From NCBI GenBank assembly GCA_030549495.1, contig JAUIRK010000305.1, forward strand, positions 186,001-250,000: DNA of 64,000 nucleotides. The letters run 5' to 3'. Numbering within the stretch: the stretch's first letter is position 1; each line of letters starts with the position of its first letter. The translations under genes were made by a program, and so were the position numbers. Source of the stretch: Nectonema munidae (Eukaryota; Nematomorpha; Nectonematoida; Nectonematidae). Of the stretch, positions 39,060 to 51,719 are shown in pieces. The notes beneath the pieces are model-generated. The model did no database searches. It saw only the letters and a list, made by a program, of their open reading frames with translations, and was not told the DNA's origin.

Positions 39060-42000
39060 TTACAATTTTTTATTGACTACTTTTTTTCTACGAGCGCCAG
39101 AAACACTTTTTTGCGTAGAAATTGCTCTTCTGTTAGAGGTGTAAGCGTTTTCGGTGAGGGACGCGCGTTTTGGCGCTTGATATCGCAGAGCCTTCTTGTT
39201 TTTACTTCCCAAGCGTCTTATTTTGTGCATGTATTCAGGAACAGGAAACCCCGCTTCTTTCATCAAGGACGCAATGGAGCGAATCAATGGAATATCGCTT
39301 TCTGTAAAAAACGTCAATGACTTCCCATCTTTATCTCCCCTTCCCGTCCTTCCTGGTTGGTTAAAATGAATAAGATAAAAAAGATGGCGAAATAAATACA
39401 AAATGTAGGCACCTATTCGATGAATGTAACTTAACGCTGAAAGAGGCAAATCGTAATTGATAACAAGATTGACGTCCCTGAAATCAAGACCCCTAGCCAT
39501 GATATCAGTGCAAATTAAAATCCAAGTTGAGCCCAAGCGAAAGTTCTTTATCGTTTCATCTCTCTGAAAAGGTATACAAAATATAATTTTGAGATTAGTG
39601 CACTTTTTGGAGATGTATCCGCATCTAATCTATGTGAGTTATGACTCGCTGTTAACACATAGATCTCAAAAGTAACACAAATCTACGTCCTTTGAACAAA
39701 ATTTAAAAAATACACACATATTTCCTATAACAAGCGGCCGGGTGAAGGTAAATCTAGGATTTTTGGTTCCTACACCATGAATTATAAGCATTAAACGCTA
39801 GGTCTATAAGAAGCTATCAAAAATAGCTTCTGGTGCTATTCATGGTGGTTCCTACACCATGAATAATAAGCATTAAACGCTAGGTCTATAAATAAGCTAT
39901 CAAACGCTAGGTCTATAAAATACTATGATATTGCTTCAGTAAAAAAACCTTTATGTATTAGTGGGTAAATCCATTAAGTTAATGCTATGCCAAGTGATTA
40001 CTGTTATTTTCGTACAAAAATGGTATGATAATCCAACAAATTAATCATGATCATTAGAAGTAGAAGGACTAGTTTATTTACTTTCAATAATAACCAATAT
40101 CAAATACTTTAACACAATTTATTGTTTAATTACAATATTTTCTTACGTTTCTCTGAAACAGACATTGGTCACTACCTGGTTAGGTTATTTTCTACAAGGT
40201 TAATTTAAATGAAAAACAATTTTTAGTGAACTATTGAAAAAAGTATTATAGTGACATGCCGTATTTTGTGGCTTAAAATTTGAAGAGAGATTTTGTAAAG
40301 TGTTATTCCCTCAAAACAATTATCTAACAAGTTTACAAATTTTATGAAAAATATTTTTTTAACTGGTATGTATTGAAGCATATTTTAAAGCTTTATGAGA
40401 ACAATAAAGTTCTTTTGTCAAAATTATTAGAAAGTTTCCTTAAAATAAAATGAGAAGTAGCGATTTGTAAGGAATCCAATAAATTATTGCAGATAGATCA
40501 AACAAGTTAACGGTGAAAATACCTTAGTAAGTCTAATTTTCAAGAATCGATTTTATTTTTGCTACATTCACTTTTCGACATCTGGCTGGTGAAATTTTAC
40601 ACCGATTTTAAAACTAGAATGATTTGAGGTTATATCTTTTTTTTATGTCTGACTTTATCAATTTGCAGGGTTCCCATTGATCATTTTTTCTGCTTTTAGT
40701 TCTATCATATATTTTTTAAATTTTAGTCATTGAAATAAATTTTTTATTACAAATTTCTTATGTACTATATTTATATTAAAAAAAAATCTCCTTATATCTC
40801 GACTTTTTATAAATTTAATATTATGAAATTAATTATATAAACATAATATCTATTTTTTAGTAATTAGTTTCTTAGCTAGTAAAAATTACTAAAAGTTCAT
40901 TATAGTTAAGTAACAAGTAATAATAATTAAAAAATTATTTTAATGTTGCTATTTCCGACCCATGAACTAGTTAGAAACAAATGTTAAGGCTAGTGCATGA
41001 AATGGCCCATTTCATTAAGTGTGCAATTTTACAGATTGGGTGTAACATATACACGCGTAAGTATCTGTTATGGGTTGCGTATGTTCAGAAAGGTTGGCAA
41101 CCGCTGCGTTAAACGTACAAGATTCACAACAAAATGATTGAATAGAGTAAAATGCAACTCATGGAGTACTTCATTATCACTTTTGTCTGAGTGAATAACA
41201 TCAATAACATTTGTAGGTAGGATGTTAAGTTGAGTAAGTTCAGCGTAAAGACTTTTAGCTCTTTCTTTAGACTGCAAGAAAACAATAATTGGAGGAACCA
41301 ACCCCTAAAAAAAGTTTTTTTAATTTAAAAGAAAAAATTCAAAAATGAGTTATACGCTGGTTAACATCTCGTTCAAAGAAATCAATTTTCCTCCTTCTGA
41401 GCCGACATAAATTAACTTTTGTTGAACCCTTACGTTGGGAAAATTTCTAAGTGAAGAAAGTTCATGTTAAACGATGAAAGATTAAATAACCACAGGTACC
41501 TACTTATTTCCTACGACGATGGAAATGAGATTAGGGAGTGAGTTTTTGCACCATTCTTCAATTTCGGAGGAAAGCGTGGCACTGAAAAATGCTCTATGAA
41601 TGTCAGGATTGTCGCATGCTTTATGCACTTTTCCTAGCTAAGAAAAAGAATAACACTGCAAAGTAGTTAACATGCCATTTCCAAGTTCCTATTCATCTTT
41701 AAAAGCGAAACAATTGGTGAGACGCTTAAAAAATTAAAAGTGACAGCGCCTATTTTAAATGATTTTATAGTTGGATACCTTTCAAATGTTATTCTACTAT
41801 AAATGAATTCCACGAAGCGAAACCGATATGAAGCAGTTGTACTTCATTTCCATTCTTTGACGCATCGCACAAATAACAGATATTTTATAAAAAAAATTTT
41901 TCCAAACATTTGTTTAATTCAAGTTAAAAAAAGTGGAACACAATCGAAAATACATTTTCAGTAAAAACGTAAAGGATTGGGGGAAAAGAAAGGAAAAGTG

Positions 42001-45000
42001 CGCATAACATTTTTCGGGATTTTAACCAAAATGAACAATTTTTTGTTAGCACTTTGGCATTTATTTTACAGCTTTTTAAAGGCAATAAAAGTCATTATTT
42101 TAATCAGGTTAATAAAGGTACCAAAAATATTTTTTGAAAGCATCGGATTGGATAAAACTTTGAACAAGAAAACACTCTAAAATAAATTAATTTTTCTTAA
42201 ATATGATCGTTTTTTTGACCAAAAGGAAATTTAAGTTGTACTATGTATAATAAATATGAAAAGAATATATTGTATAAAAATAACAATAAATTCAAAATTT
42301 TAACCGTAATTAGTTGCGACACATTTTCGAACTCTAACTATGACATAATATTTGATGTATTTTAATCGCGTATTATTCTAGACTATTTCAATAACACTTG
42401 ATAGGTCACAAATTACTGATTTAATTAAGCTACTTGTTTCCAAAGAACATACTACTTGAGAAAAACTTGCTTAACATTTTTTATTTCTGAAGGCATTTGT
42501 CATTGAAAGAATTAATTTTTGTCTTGTTAACCAACTTGTTAACAATTTTGGCTAGCTGGTATCTCAAATTAAAAAATTGCTTGTTTCGATATAAGAAATC
42601 AAAAGACAAATTTCAAAATTAAAGAAATTTATAGTCTGAAAATATTTTCAGTTATATGAATTCTATTACAACTCTAAAAAAAATTAATAAGATTTTTATT
42701 TCACTATTTTTAAAGCTCAAAGTCCATTTTTCAAATTTTTATGTCAATTTTTTCTTCACGCTGAACAATTATAACTCTAGGTAGAAGACTATATTATGAA
42801 AAAGTAGATATAATTAAATACTAAAAAATCAGCACACATAATTTTTGATGGTTAAAAACTTACCAATTCATAATGTCGTACATATAAAGCATACATTAAC
42901 ACCAAGTGATATATGTATTTTTAAACTTCGAATAAATGATCCAATCGGAACGTATTGCCAGAATTTACCACATTGTGAAAAATGCTTGCCTTATTTTTTT
43001 AGTAAGGAGGCGCTCGGTATAGAATAAGATTTATATCATTTTAAAAGTTGTTTTACCATTAGTATTCCCTAAGGTCTGCTTTAGTTGCATAATTAAAATC
43101 AAAGATACCTGCTGTCGGAAACCTTTATTTATTAGATTACACTCGAACAACTTGTCAGCCTCATCCACAATCAGCCATTCTATGGTCGACAAACTAAACA
43201 AAAATAATGCAGAGGTGAAATCACAGAAAACGCGGGCAAACGTTTATTACTATCGTCTCTGAAAAATATTTCTCAAAATGTTAAGCGCCATGGTGAAACA
43301 GCACTTTAGATATTAATTTCACTGATTTAAATCTATAAGAAAATATATAATTTTAGGCTTTAAAAAATAAAAAGTACACTCATTCCTCACAAAAAGGTTT
43401 TATCTCTCCAATATATGCTTTCTATGAAAAAAGATTCCTATTAATCGTATTCACTACTTGATTTTTGGTTAAACATTATTGCTTTTTAGAAGTTGCTGTT
43501 ATAACTTTATTGGCTTTTATTAAGCCAAAATGTTAAACTTTCATTATAGGTAGGTTTTCTGTGTATATGATTAAAAGCGAATTCAACACAAAAATAATTA
43601 GCTTTCAATAGTGGTCTCTTTTGAATACTTAAATACAAAAAAACACAATTGAATTATATTTTCAATTTATATCATCATGATAAGCAAATGTAACAAATTT
43701 TGAGACTCATGTAAAATTTAGCAAAAAAAGTTGCACATGAAGGTGCTCAAAAATTACAATTCTGTCAATGTTGTAAAAAATAAAACAACTGAGTGTATAA
43801 ATAAACAAAGTCTAAGGAGCGAGTCACCATAACTTCTGGTGCAATTTCAACTCGTTCGACCAAGAAAGCTTGAAATATTACTTTGAAAACTTCAAAAGTA
43901 TTTTTTCCACTTTACTTAACACGCACACAAAAATCTTTCAAGTGAGTTGTTCTAGAAATTGGGGTGTTAATGCGATAAATTATTATTAAATCACAATTCT
44001 GAAATGATAAAATACAAACATTTGAGGCTGAATTAAATTCAAAATTAACAACTAAAAGTTGTATCCTTAAATTTATAGAAACTTGAAATACAAACATTAT
44101 GTACACAGTCAGTGTAAAGAGAAAAACCAACTTATCACTGCAAACATCAGATAAAAGTGTTAGCAGAATTTCGTTTCTCAATAAAACATTTTTGATAGGA
44201 TAAAAATATTAATGCTGTGAGAAGTACCTGAGTCTTAAGGATTTGTCTTTATGCTGTATTAAGTGCACTAGGCGATTCGGTGTAGAAAACAATATATCAC
44301 AACACCTCAACTTCTCCACATAATTGCCAATATTTTTAACTCTTTTCTAAACAAAGTTAAGCAGAGATAAAAATGGTATTGAAAAAAGTCAAGAACAAAT
44401 TTTGAATTTCTAACAAAAATAATTAATGGGAAAAATACTTAGAAAAGATGAGTTTTTATACTAAAAAAGACATGCTTTTGATAAATATTTAATTTTAAAT
44501 GTCAAAAATATATATATACATTATTTGGAAATATCAATTTAATACTACGATATAAAACAAGGTTTTTTAGTGTTATTTAAGCTAAATATGAGGCCAAAAT
44601 CTCAAATTTTAAAAAGCTGTGTCTAATGATAACATACTTACCAATACAAACATTTCAGATTCTTCAAGGAGGATTTTCGCGATTTATAAATCGAAAATCT
44701 TGATTATAACTTGCACATCTTATTTTTTTACAATATTATAATATTTTTTCTAAAGAATGTGTTTTAAAAGTTTTCAACACCATAAAAATATTAAAACAAT
44801 TACCATTTTATTAGAAATTTGAAATAGTTGTAACATATTCATTAAGTTTTACATGATACTTAGGTTTATCGGTTGTTATTCAAAGCTTAATAAAATATTT
44901 AAAAAAGTAAGATTACTAAAACTAGTACAAAGGTGTATATAGACAGAGTACAATATTTTTTTTTATAAAAAAAAATTAAAAATAGCTTTCAGCTTATTTA

Positions 45001-48000
45001 ACAATTTCTTTATTATAAACCAAACATGATTTATTATTAGCTTTCTAGGTTCAAATTCCTAACAATTTGGGTTAATCTCTGTTGTGATCTTAGTATGCAT
45101 GTTGGGCGTTCAGTTTGGATATTTTTTACCTTACGAAAAATTCTTTTACATTGAGCTTTTGAGTTTAGATGGAAGAAATTTTTATAAAATAATTGTTTAA
45201 ACAAATAAAAAGAAAAGATTTTTTTACAGTTTTTTAAAATCCGAATTTTTATCCCAAAATGTGATCGTGTTGAGGTGTCTAAATCGGTATAATCCTGCCA
45301 AAATTGGGATATTTGAGTGTGTTTTTGAGGACTAATAACTTAAATCTTATTCACTAAAGTATCTTATCTATACAGATTTCACAGGTTTGAAATGGAGTAG
45401 TTAGTGTTATTTCCTGTTTTATCAATGTATTATTGTAATTTATCTCAAAATTTAGTTGCTAGATATTTGCTAAAATTTTTACAACTTCTTACTTAAAATT
45501 AGGGAGATTCATTTGACTTTTTGAAAATGAATTTTCATGCATGTTTTACATAAGAAAATTCAGGATCTAAACTTGAATGAAAAAGTTTTAGACTTATATT
45601 TAAATTCACAGTTCAAGATGTCAAATTTGATTTTAATGGAAAGTTATTGTTGTGGACAAATTACAAGCTGTGTTTTAACCGATGAAATTTACAAGGCAAA
45701 GCAAATTCTCTGGAACAGATTAGTTGTCATTTGAGTTATAGAATTGTAGGCAGCTTCATTTATTTAATCAAAAATCCGGGTAAACATATTTGAATGAAAG
45801 CAAGCTTAGGGCAAGTGAGAAAACACCATGGCTTGATTTTCAAATGAAAGGACTCCTAGAAGCGCCAGTGTCCGCAGAGATACTCACTTGTGCCCTGCAC
45901 GAACCCGAACAACCCAAGAAGGTTGGCGCGACCCGCACCCAGGGGAGACAGCCCGGTTAGTGGGAGCGCATATTTTATTGGTGGGTTGGGTGCGAAATTC
46001 AATGTAAGACTACGATTAATCTGCAGTTGTCCACATCTATCGAAATACAGGTTAGCGTTGAATCTCTATAATTCTGAATTTTATCTTCAATTTGAACTGT
46101 GAAGAAAACAAAAGTCACAAACTTATTCTTACAGTGCATGGCAATGTTGATATCAAGGAGCGAATTTTTCTTTACTTACCTCATGACCACATTTTCAAGT
46201 AGCACTTCCATATCCCTTTTGATGGTCAACATAAATGGCATTCTGTTGAGGTTTATTTTACAAAAAGATTTTCCACAGTTTTTTTGCCTTCAGGAACACA
46301 ATTTTATATTAAAGTTTCTGGATCAATTGCCCCTCTAGCTTTTATAATAACAAAAATTAAAAAAAAATATTTTCAACGCTATTATTTTTATCTATACTTT
46401 TCATATTATGCATCTAAAGCAGGGATCGGCAAACTTTTGTTTACCCGTCGACCCCTTCATAGAACATTTGTCTTCACATCAACCCCCACCCCACATAGAG
46501 ATGTTTCATAAAAGCATTAATCAATGTCAACAATTAAGAGAGAAATAGAAACCAAAAATGTTTCCTATATCCTACACTATACAATGTGCTAAGTAAAAAA
46601 AGCATAGAACAATTTGGTAAGTTTTTCTATCTTATCTATCGACCCCTAGCGATCTGTTATGGACCCCCAGGGGTCGATATCGACCACTTTGCCGACCCCT
46701 GATCTAAAGAGATATGAACGAAAATATAAGTGTACACGAATTATAATATGGAAATAAAATTAGCTTCCTAATGGTGGTTGATTCGTAAGCAAATATTATC
46801 CTATTTTTTCAGCATTGGAAGAAATACAGAAAATTGTAGAAAACAAAAAAAATTAGGATATGAAATACCTGAATGCAGTTATCTTAATTAAACAAAAGCG
46901 ATAGAAGGTCTCACGTGTTCAAAATTTTAAAGGATATATAAACAAATATATACAAATTGTATATGAAAAAGAGAGTCTGCGTTTTAGTTTAAAAAGAGAT
47001 ATGCGTTAGAGATTCGTAGGAGGAGGGATTCATTTGTATTTGAATTTATAATTAAATGTGTATTCGAGTTGTGCGCGGGGCAGTATAGGCCCAAGGGTAT
47101 GAGGGCACCCAGATTCAATTTTATGTAGGGCGGTGAGAGTGTGGGCATGGAAGAATTGAATTCGGGTAAAACCGGAGTTTGGAATTATAAAGAAACGCGT
47201 GAAATACTCTTAGCTTTAATCTTAAGCACCTCATTCGTTATAAGGAATTTTGCATTATGGATAAGGTTGCAGGCAGTGACAAAAACTTTAACAAAAGATA
47301 GGCACTCTTGAAAGCTTTTTCTATAAACAACAATTAATTTAAAAATACTTAATAAATTACACTAGAAGCGATAATAAATAATAACTTAAAAATGAAATCT
47401 TAGCTACAATGTATTATAAGTATTAACAAAAAATTGTAAAATTATATTCGTTTAGTAAGCTTAGGTTTAAGTTTAGTAAGCTCGTTAATTCAAGTGACAC
47501 TAAAAATGGGCGAATTGACTTATAGTCGCTTCAGAAATGCACAAAATATAAAAATCAGAGAAGGATAAAGAAAAAAATTGAATTTGAATCTTCAGAAAAG
47601 GATAAAGCAAATATAAAATATACATTAAAAAGCGTACATTAGTGAGTAAGCAAGATTTGAGTGAAGAAGAGCTTGCAAGGATGCAAAAAGTTAAATAGGT
47701 TTGCTTGGATAACTCTCTCGTCGGAGATAAAACAACGCAACGAATGCCGAGTGAAGAATGGATCTGCAAAAAACTATAGAATGATTAATTTCAACTTTAA
47801 AAAAAGCCTAAAGGATAGTGTATCAATTAAGTAGGAAAAATAATGTAACCAATATCATCACATCGTCTGTTCAAACGGATACAGATGATTTCCTGATTTT
47901 AAGGTATTTTTATATCAAGTTACGTACTTTCGTCAGCTTTCTCTGGGATGAAATGGGTTAAGTTAAAGAGAATAGAAATCAAGTTTAAGAATACACAGAA

Positions 48001-49354
48001 TCGGTATATATTTAAAAAATAACATTATTCTGATATTCGTCAGCAGTCGTTTCAATAGTTTCCAGTCCATCATTATAGATATTTAACCTATTCCTATCAA
48101 GTTAACCCATTTACGACCAATGTTCCTATTTTGGAACATAAGTAATTTCATCTTCGTCTGCTTTTTTCAATGACTTTTAATATAAATCGTCTGCGTTTTT
48201 TTAGATATCGTCTGCTTTGCTTGGTCGTAAATGGGTTAATATATCGTTTACATTATATTAAGTTTAAATCCATAATTTTTTTGTCCCCCGCCATTAATCA
48301 AGTTGTGATATTCTAGCTGTCATATGATCAGGAAATTTGATTGAGTCAAATAAATACAGTCAACCCCAGCTTATTCGCAATTCAGCATTCGTTTTTGCAG
48401 AGATATAACTACTTGTGGAAAATTAACCAATTCGGGAAATGTACATTTTTTTTTCTTTTTTACAACCTAAAAAAATATCAATCACAACTTCCCATCACTG
48501 TTTTTACACCCTGAAAAAAAATATCTAAATAAAGTCGTAAAATGGGTTAAAAGATGCTAAAATGTTCAAATTAATAGTCTAAAACATATGGAATTTCTAA
48601 ATACAATCGAAATAATTAGCTATAAGTTACGTTCAGAAAGGTTATAAGTATTCGCGGTTAGTCTTTGAACTTAACTCCCGCGAATACGGGGGGTTGACTG
48701 TACTGCAAAGATGCATTCTGACCTTGGGTTTTTTTATCAGTCTCGCAAGATTTGAGTTTGACACCCCTGGTACGAACATTAGATATATCTTAAATAGTTA
48801 AGTTCTAAATATATTTTAATGAAAGGTCAATTTGTATAAATAAAAATACGTTCAGGTTAATAATAAGTGGAATTAAAAAAGCAGCTGTTTTGCCAGAACC
48901 AGTAACAGCTGTTGCTAAAACATCTCTCTTTTTCAAAATCGAAGGTATGACTTGCATCTACACAAAAAAAAAGAAAAAATACATTTAGAGTATGAGATAA
49001 AGGCGTTGAACTTGAATAGGAGTGGGTTCAGTGTAATTCAGCTCTTTGATATTTTTTAAAACAATTTTTGAAACTTGATAGGAATCATTGGTGATTTCAT
49101 CAAACTTCGTAATCGGTTCAGGAACATTAAATCCTTTAGCGCGTATTTTAAGTAATTTGTGAATAGAATTCTAAAAAAAATTATATGACAAAATTCAGAC
49201 TATTAACTTAAATACCTTCTTAAATAACTTTGAATCACTTGGCTTATCTATAAAAGAAAAGGGAAAATATTATTATTGAATTAAAAATTTAAAACTTACC
49301 ATCATTCTTTTTTTTCAAGGGATCCTTTAACTCGTAGTTAACAAGAGAATCATC
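39060..49354 (-). CDS. DDX52: DEAD-box ATP-dependent RNA helicase DDX52 (yeast Rok1), ribosome biogenesis
   Basis: Rok1/DDX52 unwinds rRNA-snoRNA duplexes during 18S rRNA processing in the nucleolus. Twelve minus-strand exons were read: 49354-49300, 49247-49216, 49170-49012, 48957-48850, 47763-47638, 44346-44228, 43193-43109, 41637-41504, 41446-41356, 41304-41170, 39563-39413, 39352-39060. All join in phase (495 residues). Motifs in order: Q motif (PTPIQ), I (TGSGKT), Ia (SPTREL), Ib (TPNR), II (VDEAD), III (SAT), then IVFLQSKERAK, V (ARGLD) and VI (HRIGRTGR). FFTESDIPLIRSIASLMKE followed by PVPEY is diagnostic of DDX52. A basic tail ends the protein. Human DDX52 has about 600 residues, so one or more N-terminal exons remain unplaced 5' of 49354, beyond the composite transposon. 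The last intron is 60 bp. Confidence 0.95.
39766..39920. repeat. Tandem duplication in a DDX52 intron
   Basis: GGTTCCTACACCATGAATTA and the following ATAAGCATTAAACGCTAGGTC occur at about 39766 and 39844. A third partial copy (AAACGCTAGGTCTATAAA) sits near 39902. Between the copies an AGCTATCAAAAATAGCT stem can fold. Confidence 0.85.
45840..46030. other. G+C-richer island in a DDX52 intron
   Basis: About 190 bp with a much higher G+C than its surroundings (AGCGCCAGTGTCCGCAGAG, GGCGCGACCCGCACC, GACAGCCCGGTTAG). It may be the remnant of a transposon end or SINE. No reading frame resembles a known protein and no target duplication was found. Confidence 0.4.
46420..46701. mobile_element. hAT MITE with 8-bp TSD ATCTAAAG
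   Basis: The 282-bp element begins CAGGGATCGGCAAACTTTTG and ends CTTTGCCGACCCCTG. Inner GGGGTCGATA/TCGACC blocks mirror each other. Exact ATCTAAAG copies lie at 46412-46419 and 46702-46709. In the DDX52 intron between 44347 and 47637. Confidence 0.92.
48106..48235. mobile_element. piggyBac MITE, 130 bp, TTAA target
   Basis: Perfect 15-bp inverted ends CCCATTTACGACCAA and TTGGTCGTAAATGGG, flanked by TTAA at 48102-48105 and 48236-48239. The interior contains two TCGTCTGC(T/G)TTTTT motifs. A sister copy lies at 57102-57235. In a DDX52 intron. Confidence 0.92.
48357..48700. mobile_element. pogo/Tigger-like MITE with TA target
   Basis: It begins CAGTCAACCCCAGCTTATTCGC (with the shared core CAGTCAACCCC) and ends GCGAATACGGGGGGTTGACTG. 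TA lies directly outside both ends (48355-48356, 48701-48702). These termini are typical of the pogo/Tigger branch of Tc1-mariner. Non-coding; in a DDX52 intron. Confidence 0.88.
48745..48769. mobile_element. Solo hAT right end
   Basis: GAGTTTGACACCCCTG matches the common hAT terminus CAGGGGTGTCAAACTC in reverse. No left partner was found, so this is a truncated remnant. Confidence 0.5.
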
Positions 49355-49416
49355 CTAAAAATTGGAATATTTTGAAATTAAAATTTTTTTTACCCCATAT
49401 ACTCTACAGTCTACAG

Positions 49417-51392
49417 CAGGGCTACTCAACTATTATGAGCAAAGGGCCAGTTGGACAATTTCCAATGTATGAATAGGTCCAAAAATTTTTATTACATGAA
49501 ATAAAGAAAATAAAACAAACATCTCAGAAAAGAATAATAAAATTTCATTAACAAATCAATGTTCATTTTAATGAATATATTGGTGAAGTTTATATAGAAG
49601 ATTCTTTATCTTCGTCAAGTAAAGATATTCATAAGATTAATAAAAAAACATATAAATGGACTAAAATGGGAGAAGTAAATAAAGCTGAAATAAAAAGCAC
49701 TTTTCTTTATGGTATGCCGAATTTAAATTTTTGTAACAACGAAGAAATAAGTCCAATTACAGTGTTTTATAAAGTTTCTAATTATAGTAAAATATTAGAT
49801 ATAATTTTGGAACAATCAACTCTTTATATGGAGCAAAAAGGATGTCCTTTTCTAACAAGTAAAGACGAAATGAGCGCGTTTCTCGCAATAAATATTATAA
49901 TGGGGTACCACAAACAAAACAAAAAAAAGATTTGAAATCATACGTGCATCCCTTCATTTCAATGACAATAATAAATGCTTCCTGAGATCAGATGCAAATT
50001 ATGATAAAGTCTACAAAATACGCCCGATATTTCAAATTCTCAATGAAAGCTTTCAAAGTTCTCGTTTTCCATCTCTTTATCAAGCTGTAGACGAGAATAT
50101 GATAAAATTTAAAGGTCAGAATCCATAAAACAATACATAAAGAATAAACCAGTCAAATGGGGTTTTAAATTGTGTGTGCATCTGAAGATGGATATCTGTA
50201 TCCGTTTGATCTCTATACTGGAAAATGCGAAGATAGAAAACTTGGGAGCATATTGGGTAAAAAAGTTGACTTGGTATTTTACGATAACTTTTTTAGTTCT
50301 GTAGAGTTGGCAGACAGTTTATCATCAAGGAATGTTTTAGTATGTGGTACTATACGTTCAAATGGTAAAAATTTGCCCAACTTCAAACCTGATAAAGAAA
50401 TGAAAAGAGCAAAACAGCAAGCTTTTTATTCTTCTGGTCTTTCTTGTGTAAAATGGAAGGATAACCGTAGCGTTTTTTTGATTTCTAATTTTTTAGATTG
50501 CAAAAATTTGGAAACGATCCAAAGAAAAATTAAAAGTTCGGGTAAAAAAGTTTCAATCATTTCTCCTAAAATTGTTTTAAAATACAATAAACATATGGGT
50601 GGTGTAGATTTAATGGACCAAAGACTTTCTTATTATTCTTGTGATAGAAGATTTTCAAAAAAATATTACTGCAAGATTTTTTTTGACTTACTTTCAATTT
50701 GTATAAGCAATTCACATGTGATATATTCTAGTTTGAATAAAAAAGATTCAAATGTAGTAAGCTTGCTGGAGTTTACTTCAATTATTGCTAAATCTTTAAT
50801 AAATAATTATTCTTCAAAACAAAGAGCTTCTCAAGTTGCTTTTTTTTAAAGGCTTTCTTTAAATTTACAGCCAAATACATCTGAGCACCAGATCATCAAA
50901 CAGCCAAAAAGACAGAGATGTTTTTTATGCTCAAGAAAAAAAGTTGAGAGAAAAAAATGACAGTTTTTGTGTCAAATATGGAATTTATTTGTATTTCGCT
51001 AAAAAAAGAAATTGTTTTAAAAATTTTCATTTATAATTATGTGTATACTTTTTAAATAAAATTTTAGATTATCACATAATATATAAAGATAGATAAACAA
51101 AAAAAAATTTGAAAAAGTTTTCTAAGGTTACTATTCTGACATATGTGTCACAAAATTTTTTTTGTCCATGAAACTTTTTATAAATAAAAATCGTTTATAA
51201 AAATTTTTTCAGTTGTTTCCAAAAACTAAAATAGTATTAATGAGTAAAAAACTATTTTCCAAACCTTATGGCGCTGAAAGAGTTAATAATAAATAATGAT
51301 TGAAATTCTTAATAATAATGTTCGCCTGGGGTCCAACTACAACACTCAAAAAGTCCGAATTCGGAACGCGGGCCGCCAATTGAGTACCTCTG
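49417..51392. mobile_element. hAT-like element hosting a piggyBac insertion (composite)
   Basis: The left end is CAGGGCTACTCAACTATT; the right end read in reverse is CAGAGGTACTCAATTGGCGG followed by CCCGCG, a common hAT terminus. Flanking 8-mers GTCTACAG and CTCTACAC share the core TCTACA, consistent with an aged target duplication. Almost all of the interior is occupied by the piggyBac transposase. The composite lies just 5' of the first recognised DDX52 exon, most likely in an intron of that gene. Confidence 0.65.
49570..51282 (+). pseudogene. piggyBac transposase, nearly full length, frameshifted
   Basis: The plus strand reads an acidic/Ser-rich lead (EDSLSSSSKDIHKINKKTYKW, about 49590-49660) and an N-terminal domain with FLYGMPNLNF and ILEQSTLYMEQK. 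The DDE core follows: AVDENMIKFKG (first Asp), VDLVFYDNFFSSVELADSL (second Asp), VCGTIRSNGKNLP, and YNKHMGGVDLMDQRLSYYS (third Asp). The Cys-rich C-terminal finger begins as RCFLCSRKK near 50.92 kb but stops soon after. The reading shifts frame between about 49.93 and 50.17 kb and again after 50.85 kb, so it is inactive. The right terminus GCGCTGAAAGAG abuts TTAA (51283-51286); no matching left terminus was found. All three catalytic Asp are retained, pointing to recent decay. Confidence 0.87.
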
Positions 51393-51413
51393 CTCTACAC
51401 CATCGGTAAAAAT

Positions 51414-51719
51414 AAAGGCTAGTCAACCGGTGGCTTGTGGGCCACATATGGCCGTTGAACTCTTAGTAGCTGGCCCTCAACCGATTCTTTTTTATTTAAA
51501 ATTATTTTTCGTAAACTTTTTTAAATTTCTGCTCAAACAAAAACATGAAAGTTTTTCATCTTTTAATTCAAAATTATTTAAAACGAATCGTCGAAAATAA
51601 CCGCGAATAATTTAAAAATTATATATTTTAGCTAGGTAAAAAATGTAAATAGAATTGAATTTTATGGCAGCCGGCTAAACCCTGCGGCCCGCAACTTAAC
51701 ATTGTTGTCCTTCCTGGTA
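51414..51719. mobile_element. Degenerate hAT-type MITE
   Basis: The left side GGCTAGTCAACCGGTGGCTTG with GGGCCACATATGGCC, and the right side CCTGCGGCCCGCAACTT ... CCTTCCTGG, mirror each other approximately. No clean target duplication is left, so this is an old copy. Confidence 0.45.

Noticed and set aside
44350-47630. Additional genes inside the 3.3-kb DDX52 intron
   Set aside because: Open frames there (for example around 45.5-46.5 kb) overlap a MITE or G+C patch, or lack any recognisable domain.
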